Part shown: piece after piece, positions 1-7,262 of the stretch
Position numbering within the stretch: the stretch's first letter is position 1
How the letters are laid out: the number at the start of each line of letters is the position of its first letter
NCBI GenBank assembly: GCA_048859965.1
Contig: JBLIZO010000057.1
Span: forward strand, 1-16,478
DNA: 16,478 nucleotides
DNA from: Fluviibacter sp048859965
Lineage (GTDB): Bacteria; Pseudomonadota; Gammaproteobacteria; Burkholderiales; Rhodocyclaceae
Reading direction: 5' to 3'
Notes under the pieces: model-generated
What the model saw: the letters and a program-made list of their open reading frames with translations, nothing else
Told to the model about the DNA's origin: nothing
The model's database searches: none
Made by a program: the position numbers and the translations under genes

Positions 1-75
1 TGTCTGCGCCATGACAATCGTAGTGGCCAGCGCGATAGACAGCAGACCCAATACCCTGATACCCAACGAATTCAC
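1..75 (-). CDS. N-terminal fragment of an exported protein (signal peptide)
   Basis: Only the first 25 codons are inside the window; the gene continues past the left edge. The reading starts at GTG (73-75) and gives a short polar start, a hydrophobic core (VLGLLSIALATTIVM) and an Ala-Gln end, which is a typical Sec signal peptide. The start is supported by AGGAGC (revcomp of 81-86) five bases upstream. It lies downstream of the AsmA gene on the same strand with a gap of about 30 bases, so the two may be co-transcribed. The mature protein is not visible and no function can be given. Confidence 0.6.
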   Translation of the reverse strand, partial: MNSLGIRVLGLLSIALATTIVMAQT

Positions 76-107
76 ATCTTGCTCCTCAAACTGAATAGCG
101 CCGATCC

Positions 108-1802
108 TCAGCGCGATGACATCTGACCATCCACACTGGACCACGGACGCAGCACATTCTGGCACGGCGAAGATTTGCTGATCATACCGGCCACATTCTG
201 CGCGGCCAGTGAGATGCCCGCCGTGATAACCGCCAGACCAACATTGGCCGCCTGTTTGACAACGCCTGTCTTATTGACACCCAGTGTCGGATTCAGCAGC
301 GTCCCGTTGATCTGCACCATCCCCGCCGCACTCACGCCCGTCGTTAATCCGGTTTTCTCGGTCGGATAAATGCGGACGTTCAGTCTTTCATTTTTAAGAT
401 TGACCTGACCGTCGAGAATCACATTCAGGCGATCCGTTTCAATACCAATGCTCTGGGCAATCGAAACCAGGCCGTTTCTGACCGGCAAATAGGCGACAAA
501 ACATTGCAACTGGTTCTCTTCGCTACGCTTGCGTAAGGGATTGACAGCATCGAGCAGGCTCAAGACAAAATCACCGCCATTATCAAACAATGCGCTATTG
601 ACGTTGGCCGAACCCACCGATAGTTGCACCTGACCGTTAACGGTGGATGCCAGTTCACGTGGCGACCGCCCCATCGCACTCAGATTGAAGGCCGCTTGTG
701 CTGGCCCACCCTGAATGAGATTTGATGTTTTTCCCGGGTTCGCTTGCGCGATCACTTGATCCAATGTGAAATCTTTAGCGGCGCCGCGCAAAGAAATCTG
801 CGGGGTTCTCGCGGTATACCCGGTAATCCGGCCATCAGCCTGGAGGGTGCCTTGCCCGAGGCTTGCCTTGAAATGTTCAACATGCAGCACGCCAGCAGAT
901 TCCACATTCAGCGATATTCGGGTCGATAAGTCGGGCAAAACCACACCGCTCGGCAGCACCAGCGTTTTGATGGCGACATCGACAACACCGTTCACCAAAG
1001 GCAGTGCATCAAAACCCAATGGCGACGTACCAAATAGCCAGCCCTGCTGCGCGGTCGATGCCGATGGTTTCGACGTACCTGCACCGGGTTGAAGGCTTAA
1101 GCGCTCTGCCTGCATCCCGAGGGTGATATTCAGCGGACTGTTCGGTTGGAATTGAACCAGTCCTTTGATATTCAGCGGTTGCTTTTGCCAACGTATACCG
1201 CCAGAAAAATCTAACTGTGTATCCGACAGACTACCTGCCAACTGATCAACATCAACCGACTGAATCTGTGCACCTGACGCATCCTTGAGATTGATGGACA
1301 CCGCTGACAATTGCACGGATTTCAGGTTAAACAATTCGCTGTCAGTATCACCCTTCGTGGCAATAGGAGGTGTATCTTCCTGTGCCGTCAGCACCCAGTT
1401 CCCTGCCACTTTCTGAGTTGCGGGGGCCGCCTGCAGGTTTAACGTCATACCACGCAAGTGCACATGATCAATGACGAATTGCTGGCGCAACAACGGGAGC
1501 CACTGAGCAGCAAACTCAATACGATCCGCCTTGAGCATGACCGGATCTACTGCCCAGGAGGCATTGCCAAGAACCACATCCTCGGCAATGACCGATGGGT
1601 GCGGAAAAAGTCGCAGTGACACCGGACCATTCAAGGTCAGGCTGCGACCGGTTTTCTGCTCCACGATATTCGCGGCCAGATGAGCGACCTTACGGGAATC
1701 AACCATCGTATAGGCCAAGGTCATCAAAATGAGGACAACAACGAGCACAGCCAGCAGACTGACGCGCAGCCAGCGGTGGTTCATCAGCGTGGAAATCGTC
1801 AT
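108..1802 (-). CDS. AsmA family protein
   Basis: A 564-residue envelope protein with a single N-terminal membrane segment (about residues 13-32, LRVSLLAVLVVVLILMTLAY) and a large periplasmic part. The first mature stretch (VEQKTGRSLTLNGPVSLRLFPHPSVIAEDVVLGN) is the classic AsmA N-terminal pattern. The C-terminal part (DRLNVILDGQVNLKNERLNVRIYP followed by GMVQINGTLLNPTLGV) is the conserved AsmA end. Family members affect outer-membrane assembly and are related to proteins proposed to bridge lipids to the outer membrane; the exact role of this copy is not shown. ATG 1802 is chosen, but a GTG two codons upstream (1808) and an ATG at 1784 are also possible because no clear ribosome-binding site is visible. 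Confidence 0.85.
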   Translation of the reverse strand: MTISTLMNHRWLRVSLLAVLVVVLILMTLAYTMVDSRKVAHLAANIVEQKTGRSLTLNGPVSLRLFPHPSVIAEDVVLGNASWAVDPVMLKADRIEFAAQWLPLLRQQFVIDHVHLRGMTLNLQAAPATQKVAGNWVLTAQEDTPPIATKGDTDSELFNLKSVQLSAVSINLKDASGAQIQSVDVDQLAGSLSDTQLDFSGGIRWQKQPLNIKGLVQFQPNSPLNITLGMQAERLSLQPGAGTSKPSASTAQQGWLFGTSPLGFDALPLVNGVVDVAIKTLVLPSGVVLPDLSTRISLNVESAGVLHVEHFKASLGQGTLQADGRITGYTARTPQISLRGAAKDFTLDQVIAQANPGKTSNLIQGGPAQAAFNLSAMGRSPRELASTVNGQVQLSVGSANVNSALFDNGGDFVLSLLDAVNPLRKRSEENQLQCFVAYLPVRNGLVSIAQSIGIETDRLNVILDGQVNLKNERLNVRIYPTEKTGLTTGVSAAGMVQINGTLLNPTLGVNKTGVVKQAANVGLAVITAGISLAAQNVAGMISKSSPCQNVLRPWSSVDGQMSSR

Positions 1803-1936
1803 CGGCACTTAACCAGCATCGTAAAAGGTCATTTGCCATCATATCGCCGAACAAGCGCCAGCGATCGTCTTATGACATAACCATATAAAAAATATTGTCA
1901 TTTCCCTGTAAGAAACCAGCGATACAGTTGTTCACT

Positions 1937-2055
1937 CATCCACGGGAGAGGATGTAGTCCGGTAAAGATTGACTCCGGGCGAGGAGAATCAGGCTCTATC
2001 CCCACAAGAAAAGAGCCCGATGGGAACCCCAGCCAGACGGCTGGGGTTTCTTTTT
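1937..2055 (+). ncRNA. Candidate structured leader RNA or sRNA ahead of the TSUP gene
   Basis: The roughly 300-base gap between the AsmA gene and the TSUP gene contains successive stems on the plus strand. CATCC (1937-1941) pairs with GGATG (1950-1954) around a GGGA-bearing loop. AGTC (1956-1959) pairs with GACT (1971-1974), with an alternative CCGG/CCGG pairing. GGCTCT (1992-1997) pairs perfectly with AGAGCC (2012-2017). TCCC in that last loop (1999-2002) can pair with GGGA (2022-2025), a possible pseudoknot, and the segment ends in a strong terminator hairpin. I do not recognise it as any named riboswitch class. It could be a cis-regulatory leader or a free sRNA. The AT-rich stretch 1860-1930 probably holds promoters, but I could not settle a -35/-10 pair. 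Confidence 0.45.
2025..2055 (+). terminator. Intrinsic terminator between leader RNA and TSUP gene
   Basis: A perfect 10-bp stem, AACCCCAGCC (2025-2034) with GGCTGGGGTT (2039-2048), closes a four-base loop and runs into TTTCTTTTT. It lies about 50 bases before the TSUP start codon, so it must be crossed for that gene to be expressed from an upstream promoter. CCCCA at 2000-2004 can pair with TGGGG at 2042-2046, giving a possible competing antiterminator fold. Confidence 0.8.
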
Positions 2056-2103
2056 GTGCCGCTTATACGGACAATGCACGTTTTGCACGCGGGCAGCTGC
2101 CAC

Positions 2104-2895
2104 ATGTTTGATTACAGCACTGATCTTCTGGGCGCACTCATCGTAGCCGGCGGCGCTTTTCTGGCCGGCGGTATGAATGCGGTAGCCGGCGGCGGCACCT
2201 TCTTTTCATTCCCCGCACTGCTGGCAGCAGGTGTGCCGCCGATCACCGCCAATGCCAGCAATACAGTCGCTCTATGGCCGGCCAGCTTGTCCAGCGCCTG
2301 GGTTTACCGGCGTGAACTGGCCAAACACCGGGATTGGGTCATCGCGCTCTCGCTGGTCGCCATGGTCGGTGGTGTCCTTGGCGGCCTGCTGTTACTGACC
2401 ATCTCGAACCAGGCGTTTACCCGTCTGATTCCCTGGCTGCTCTTGTTGGCCACGGCGCTTTTCGCCTTCAGCAAACAGATCAGCCAACTCGTGAACCGCT
2501 GCAAAAAATGCCTGGGCATCACGCAAACCGACGACCAACCTCACAGCAAGGCCGGACTGTTTTTCCAGTTTCTGGTCACCGTCTATGGCGGCTTCTTCGG
2601 CGCCGGCCAGGGTATCCTCACGCTGGCAGCCCTCTCCATTCAGGGCATCGACGATATTCAGGAAATCAATGCCCTCAAGAACTGGATCTCGGCCGTTACT
2701 TACAGCGTCTCTGCCCTGACCTTCATCGTCGCGGGCGCCATTACCTGGCCTTATACCGTGTTGATGATCGTCACGGCGACATTGGGCGGCGCCGCCGGTG
2801 CCTACCTGGCGCGCTACATGCAGGCCCACTGGCTGAAGCGTGTCGTCATCAGCGTCGGCACGCTGATGACGACGATCTACTTCTTCAAAACCTGA
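2104..2895 (+). CDS. TSUP family (TauE/SafE) membrane permease
   Basis: A 263-residue polytopic inner-membrane protein of the TauE/SafE/YfcA type, a family that moves sulfur-containing or organic anions; the substrate is not predictable here. The two family repeats are visible: the N-terminal NAVAGGGTFFSFPALLAAGV with the following NASNTVALWPAS, and the second-half GGFFGAGQGILTLAAL. Length matches the family. The frame is open further upstream to a TTG at 1969, but that would place the terminator hairpin inside the coding region, so ATG 2104 is preferred; ATG 2074 is the alternative. No strong ribosome-binding site is seen. Its last 19 bases overlap the end of lutB on the other strand. Confidence 0.85.
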   Translation: MFDYSTDLLGALIVAGGAFLAGGMNAVAGGGTFFSFPALLAAGVPPITANASNTVALWPASLSSAWVYRRELAKHRDWVIALSLVAMVGGVLGGLLLLTISNQAFTRLIPWLLLLATALFAFSKQISQLVNRCKKCLGITQTDDQPHSKAGLFFQFLVTVYGGFFGAGQGILTLAALSIQGIDDIQEINALKNWISAVTYSVSALTFIVAGAITWPYTVLMIVTATLGGAAGAYLARYMQAHWLKRVVISVGTLMTTIYFFKT

Positions 2896-4316
2896 GGACG
2901 CACACGGTCACGAAAACGTCGTTTGGCCGGTTTCATCGCCACATGATTGATTGTCCAGCCACCCTGACGCTGCGGCGTCAGAAACCGGAAACGCGTCGCG
3001 CACCAGGTAAACAGACGATATAACCGGGGATGCTGATACGTCGCTGCCCATCCATGCCACAAGGCCATAGCCACGGATGAATAGGCCGAACCGGCGCCGC
3101 GGACCGCCTGGCTGGCCGTTGCCGGGTTATGGTACGCCTCGGTGCGCAAACGAATCAGCAGATCGGGAATCGGGATACGCACCGGGCACACTTCGGCACA
3201 GGCGCCGCACAGCGTTGAGGCGGTCGCTAAGCCATAGGTTGAATCCAGCCCCAACAGATGGGGTGAGATGATCTTGCCGATCGGTCCCGGATACGTCGTG
3301 CCGTAGGTATGACCGCCGACGCGGGCATACACCGGACAATGGTTCATACAGGCGCCGCAGCGAATACACTGCAGCGTCGAACGCAACTGCAGGTCGGCAT
3401 AGGCCTGCGTTCGGCCATTGTCGAGCAGGATGACATGCACTTCGTCCGGGCCGTCCAGCTCATCCGCCTTACGCGGCGACGAGATCATATTCACATACGT
3501 CGTAATGGCCTGGCCGGTCGCCGAGCGCGTCAGCAGACTCAGGATCGGCGGCACATGCGCCAATTTCTCGACGACTTTTTCAATACCCGTGATCGCCACA
3601 TGCACGCGTGGCACCGTGGTGCTCAGGCGGCCATTGCCTTCATTTTCGACGAGGCACAGCGTACCCGTCTCGGCCACCATCACATTGACGCCTGACAAGC
3701 CGATGTCGGCACTGGCGAACTTCTCGCGCAGCACTTTGCGACCGATCTGAATCAACTCGTCGACCGAATCGGTGTAATGCACGCCGGGAATACGCTCGGC
3801 AAAGAGCTCGGCGATCTGGGTCTTCGTCTTGTGAATCGCCGGCATGATGATGTGCGACGGTTTCTCGTCGGCCAACTGAACGATGTATTCGCCCATGTCG
3901 GATTCCAGCGCCTCAATCCCCGCATCATGCAGTGCGTGATTGAGCTCGACCTCTTCGCTGACCATCGACTTGCCCTTGATCACCGACTTTGCACCCCGCT
4001 GTTGTGCGATCTCGATGAAGATGCGGTTCGCATCCGCCGGCGTCACAGCCCAGTGCACCCGAATCCCGTTGGCGGTGAGCTTGGCTTCGAGCTGTTCCAG
4101 CAGATCAGGCAGCTTCGCCAGGCTGTACTGGCGAATCGATTCACCCAGATCGCGCAGACGCTGCAACTCGGTATCATTTGGAAACTGTGCCAGGCGCTTG
4201 GCCTGCAGAAAATCCATCGCACCGCGCAGACTCTTCTGCAGATCGGGATTGCTCACAACGGCTTTGGCACGTGCCCGGAAGTCTTCCGTCGGCACAAAAT
4301 GGATCGGCTGGCTCAT
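2877..4316 (-). CDS. lutB: L-lactate utilization iron-sulfur protein LutB
   Basis: A 479-residue cytoplasmic subunit of the LutABC complex, which oxidises L-lactate to pyruvate. Residues about 65-300 form the LUD domain (GKSMVSEEVELNHAL, then VAETGTLCLVENEGNGRLST). Two 4Fe-4S clusters follow: C317-X2-C320-X2-C323-X3-C327-P (CIRCGACMNHCP) and C370-X2-C373-X3-C377-P (CGACAEVCP). The tail holds the usual LutB C-terminal region ending in basic residues. ATG 4316 is chosen because it follows the lutC stop with one base between (TGAGATG), giving a translationally coupled arrangement; the 18 codons upstream of it read through lutC in another frame. Gene order here is A-C-B, whereas E. coli ykgEFG is A-B-C. 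The 3' end overlaps the convergent TSUP gene. Confidence 0.93.
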   Translation of the reverse strand: MSQPIHFVPTEDFRARAKAVVSNPDLQKSLRGAMDFLQAKRLAQFPNDTELQRLRDLGESIRQYSLAKLPDLLEQLEAKLTANGIRVHWAVTPADANRIFIEIAQQRGAKSVIKGKSMVSEEVELNHALHDAGIEALESDMGEYIVQLADEKPSHIIMPAIHKTKTQIAELFAERIPGVHYTDSVDELIQIGRKVLREKFASADIGLSGVNVMVAETGTLCLVENEGNGRLSTTVPRVHVAITGIEKVVEKLAHVPPILSLLTRSATGQAITTYVNMISSPRKADELDGPDEVHVILLDNGRTQAYADLQLRSTLQCIRCGACMNHCPVYARVGGHTYGTTYPGPIGKIISPHLLGLDSTYGLATASTLCGACAEVCPVRIPIPDLLIRLRTEAYHNPATASQAVRGAGSAYSSVAMALWHGWAATYQHPRLYRLFTWCATRFRFLTPQRQGGWTINHVAMKPAKRRFRDRVRPQVLKK

Positions 4317-4317
4317 C

Positions 4318-4977
4318 TCAATCGCCTTCCACCAGCATGACGACCAACTGCTTCGGGCCATGCGCGCCATAGGCCAGCGTCTGCTGAATGTCGGCGGTTT
4401 TCGAGGGGCTCGATACCAGAATCACATTGGTCGGCAACCCTTGGCCCCAGTCTTCCTGCTGCATCAGATCGAATAGCGTGTCGTACACCTGTTGGGCATC
4501 GACAATCACCATATGCACCGGCGGCACCAGCGACAACAGGCGCGGCGCCTGCGGCCCACTGCGCAAAACGATGGTGCCGGTCTCGGCAATACTCGCATGC
4601 GACAACGTCAAGCCGGCATCGACTTGATCAAACAGCGCCCGTTGTTCGGTATGCACTGACTGTACCGGATGCAGCGCGCAGACGGACTGAATCCGCTCGC
4701 ACAATGCCGGGCGGGCTAACACCTCGCCGCCAACGGCAATCTTGTTCAGGGATTTTTCCGCAATCACCGCCGCCAGATCATCGTCCAGGGTCTGCGGCGT
4801 TGTCCGGTGAACTTCGGCCATGGCGTTCTTCAGATTGCGTGCCAGACGTTCCACACGCGCGGCACGATCTTCGCGCGGCTGCTGATCGACATACGCCGCG
4901 AAATCTGGTGCGGATACCATCTGCGACGGCGCGGCACGCAGGCGTTGCAGAATGACGCTACGCGCGGACTGAGCCAT
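4318..4977 (-). CDS. lutC: Lactate utilization protein LutC (LUD domain)
   Basis: A 219-residue LUD-domain protein, the third component of the L-lactate oxidation complex. The diagnostic stretch is ETGTIVLRSGPQAPRLLSLV followed by PPVHMVIVDAQQV; the end PSKTADIQQTLAYGAHGPK is the conserved LutC C-terminus. The ATG (4975-4977) shares one base with the lutA stop codon (TAATG), and its own stop is one base from the lutB start, so all three genes should be translated from one message by coupling. No cluster-binding cysteine motif is present, as expected for LutC. Confidence 0.92.
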   Translation of the reverse strand: MAQSARSVILQRLRAAPSQMVSAPDFAAYVDQQPREDRAARVERLARNLKNAMAEVHRTTPQTLDDDLAAVIAEKSLNKIAVGGEVLARPALCERIQSVCALHPVQSVHTEQRALFDQVDAGLTLSHASIAETGTIVLRSGPQAPRLLSLVPPVHMVIVDAQQVYDTLFDLMQQEDWGQGLPTNVILVSSPSKTADIQQTLAYGAHGPKQLVVMLVEGD

Positions 4978-5774
4978 TAGTCGTCTCCCCTGCCGGCCGA
5001 TTGGCCGGTAATACGCTCCAGCAGAAAACTCGCCAGATGCTGGCCCTGAATCGGGCAGCCGACTTTCTGTGCATGGCCAGTAATATTGAGCATACAGCCG
5101 CAGTCGCCTGTTACCATTGAACGCGCCCCGCAGCCATTGATCGCGGCAACCTTGTCACGCACGATGCCACCGGCAATCTCCGGATGCCGCACGCTGAACA
5201 TGCCACCGAAGCCGCAGCACTCCGATTCGTGATCCTGTATTTTGAGCGTCACGCCGTCCAACTGACCCAACAAGGTACGCGTCGCAGCCAGCGCGCCTGT
5301 TTCCCGGCGAGCCGAACACGACGTATGCAGCGCCACACTGGTCGGCGCGCCAATATCGGTCAATTCAACCTTCAGCACATCCGCCAGAAACTCCGAGAGC
5401 TCCCAGGTACGGCGTGAGACATCCTCTGCCAGATTCTCCTCTGCCGTACCGCTAAACAACTGGGGGTAATGATGCCGGATCATCCCGGCGCATGAACCGG
5501 AAGGCAGCACGATCGGCCACGGTTCGGAAAACAGGCTCAGCTGCTGACGAGCCACATCACGCGCTTCATCCGGTTGACCGCTGGTATAGGCCGGCTGGCC
5601 GCAGCAGGTCTGAGCTTCCGGAAAGTGCACGCGCAACCCGGCACGCTCCAGCAGCGAGACCGCATCAAGCCCCGCTTCCGGCACGAACAAATCGACCAGA
5701 CAGGTACAGAAAAAATAGACATCGGTGTACGGCCGCTCCGGCCGGGTCGGAATCGTCCATGTGCGCTTTGGCAT
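4977..5774 (-). CDS. lutA: L-lactate utilization protein LutA (two CCG domains)
   Basis: A 265-residue CCG-domain protein, first subunit of the LutABC L-lactate oxidation complex and related to glycolate oxidase GlcF and heterodisulfide reductase B. The first cysteine-rich domain has FFCTCLVDLFVPEAG and later TCCGQPAYTSG; the second has HTSCSARRETG and ECCGFGGMFSVRHPEI. These cysteines are expected to hold Fe-S clusters. ATG 5774 (MPKRTW) follows GGTGG at a suitable distance; a GTG four codons upstream (5786) is also in frame and would overlap the stop codon of the upstream relic. The gene is 11-12 bases from the end of that relic, which suggests transcription and perhaps translation are now driven from the relic's start region. 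Confidence 0.92.
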   Translation of the reverse strand: MPKRTWTIPTRPERPYTDVYFFCTCLVDLFVPEAGLDAVSLLERAGLRVHFPEAQTCCGQPAYTSGQPDEARDVARQQLSLFSEPWPIVLPSGSCAGMIRHHYPQLFSGTAEENLAEDVSRRTWELSEFLADVLKVELTDIGAPTSVALHTSCSARRETGALAATRTLLGQLDGVTLKIQDHESECCGFGGMFSVRHPEIAGGIVRDKVAAINGCGARSMVTGDCGCMLNITGHAQKVGCPIQGQHLASFLLERITGQSAGRGDD

Positions 5775-5785
5775 CACAGCCACCA

Positions 5786-5998
5786 CTAACCCAGATACGC
5801 CGACAGCATGCGCTCGTTCTGAGCCAGCTTGGCGCCATCGCGCATTGACACGCCCATCGGCGCAGACCCCCCGCTGAAGGGGCCGGTAATCGCCAGCTTA
5901 ATCTCATCAGCCGCCAGAACCTGCATCGAGAAGCAACCGGCAACAAGGGCGCCTATCGATAGTGTGGCAAAGCGACCGAAAGTATTTTGTGATGTCAT
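5786..5998 (-). pseudogene. Deletion relic of a branched-chain amino acid-type ABC transporter operon
   Basis: A 70-codon open frame with a strong ribosome-binding site (GGAGGAG, revcomp 6003-6009). Residues 1-30 are a signal peptide ending VLAA. Residues 31-58 (IKLAITGPFSGGSAPMGV then MRDGAKLA) match the start of mature LivJ/LivK-type periplasmic binding proteins, which are normally about 370 residues long. The frame then switches to QNERMLSAYLG and stops. That ending looks like the extreme C-terminus of LivF/LivG ATPases, which commonly finish in AYLG, not like a binding protein. The junction is near 5819-5824. The simplest reading is one in-frame deletion from the binding-protein gene into the last ATPase gene of the same operon. 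It may still be translated as a short exported peptide. Confidence 0.7.
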
Positions 5999-6014
5999 AT
6001 GTCTCCTCCGTGGA

Positions 6015-6056
6015 TTATCAGGATAACGGTCATCACCGACCTGTGTGGCGATCATA
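6015..6056 (-). promoter_or_regulatory. Candidate promoter and dyad upstream of the relic-lutACB unit
   Basis: On the minus strand TATGAT (revcomp 6051-6056) is a good -10 box; no convincing -35 box accompanies it. Between it and the ribosome-binding site lies a 12-bp dyad, TTATC-CT-GATAA (6015-6026), placed where a repressor or activator could act on the message start. The 204-bp gap 5999-6202 also has to contain the plus-strand promoter of the nitronate monooxygenase gene, which I could not place. Confidence 0.3.
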
Positions 6057-6202
6057 CCGTGGCAACTTTTGCCTGTAATTGTGCGGCGCAATCCAAATGT
6101 TTTGCCACCGTTGTTTCAGCATACACCCTTGCACTACAGATCAAGCCCCGTGCAACCGCCTTGTAATAAATTTCACACGCAAAACTATGAGACACTCATT
6201 GC

Positions 6203-7255
6203 ATGTCCATTATCGCCCAATCACTCGGTCTGGACGCCCCCATCATTCAAGCCCCGATGGCGGGGTCGCAGGGTGCCGCGCTGGCAGTTGCCGTCTGTAA
6301 CGGGGGTGGCCTCGGGGCCATTCCGGCCGCCATGCACACCCCGGAAAGCCTATACAGTGAGATCGCCGCACTACGGCAACAAACCAGCCTACCCTACAAC
6401 GTCAATTTTTTTGCGCACCAGACACCTCTGGAAAATACTGCCGCGCTGGACGCCTGGCACCATGCGCTGACGCCGTATTACATTGAACTCGGGCTTGACC
6501 CCGCGCACATACCGATCGGCAGCGGTCGCGCGCCCTTCAGCGACGCGTTTGCCGATGTGGTTGAACAGACGCGGCCCGCCGTTGTGAGTTTTCATTTCGG
6601 GCTGCCCATCGACACTTTACTGCAACGTGTTAAAGCGAGCGGCGCCCAGGTCTGGTCATCTGCCACCACGCTCGATGAAGCCCTCTGGCTGCAAGCGCAT
6701 GGCGTAGACGCCATCATCGCGCAAGGTGTGGAAGCCGGTGGTCATCGCGGTATGTTCCTCACCAACGATATCCGTGAGCAACCACCGCTCGCCACCCTGC
6801 TTGCCCAGATCGTTCCCCGCGTGAGCATTCCCGTCATCGCGGCCGGCGGCATCGGCACCGCCGCAGACATTGCAGCCGCCAAAGCTCTGGGCGCCGACGC
6901 CGTACAAATTGGCACGGCCTATCTCTGCACCCCGGAAGCAACCACATCTGCTCTGCACCGTAATGCGTTACTGTCACCACAGGCCAGCGATACTGCACTC
7001 ACCAACCTCTTCAGCGGTCGCCCGGCACGCGGCATCGTCAACCGCATCATGCGCGAACTAGGCCCTATCAGCCCACTGGCCCCCGCCTTTCCCTTGGCAA
7101 CTGCCGCCATGGCGCCCTTGCGCAGTGCCGCCGAAAAAATCGGGTCGGCGGATTTCAGCCCACTGTGGGCCGGGAAAAACGCCCGAGCGATTCAGGAGCG
7201 ACCTGCGACCGTGCTGACCCGTGAATTTAGCGCTGCCTGGCTCAACGCTGACTGA
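6203..7255 (+). CDS. Nitronate monooxygenase (class I, FMN-dependent)
   Basis: A 350-residue TIM-barrel flavoprotein of the nitronate monooxygenase / 2-nitropropane dioxygenase family, which oxidises nitronates such as propionate-3-nitronate. Visible class I features are QAPMAGSQG (16-24), CNGGGLGAIPAAM (32-44), YNVNFF (65-70), HFGLP (131-135), QGVEAGGHRG (174-183, with His181 as the likely catalytic histidine), VIAAGGIGTA (211-220) and GADAVQIGTAYLCTPEA, which form the phosphate-binding part. Length fits the family. ATG 6203 follows only a weak GAGA ribosome-binding site. The MFS gene begins 7 bases after its stop, so the two form an operon, perhaps linking detoxification and export, though that link is inference. 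Confidence 0.9.
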   Translation: MSIIAQSLGLDAPIIQAPMAGSQGAALAVAVCNGGGLGAIPAAMHTPESLYSEIAALRQQTSLPYNVNFFAHQTPLENTAALDAWHHALTPYYIELGLDPAHIPIGSGRAPFSDAFADVVEQTRPAVVSFHFGLPIDTLLQRVKASGAQVWSSATTLDEALWLQAHGVDAIIAQGVEAGGHRGMFLTNDIREQPPLATLLAQIVPRVSIPVIAAGGIGTAADIAAAKALGADAVQIGTAYLCTPEATTSALHRNALLSPQASDTALTNLFSGRPARGIVNRIMRELGPISPLAPAFPLATAAMAPLRSAAEKIGSADFSPLWAGKNARAIQERPATVLTREFSAAWLNAD

Positions 7256-7262
7256 GGCACGC

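Noticed and set aside
1872..1901. Pho-box-like or regulator dyad, ATGACA ... TGTCAT
   Set aside because: The half-sites are inverted and 18 bases apart rather than direct repeats at the spacing PhoB needs, and the segment is AT-rich; it may simply be promoter sequence.
1969..2103. N-terminal extension of the TSUP protein from TTG 1969
   Set aside because: It would translate the terminator hairpin and the structured RNA, and the extra 45 residues are not part of the family.
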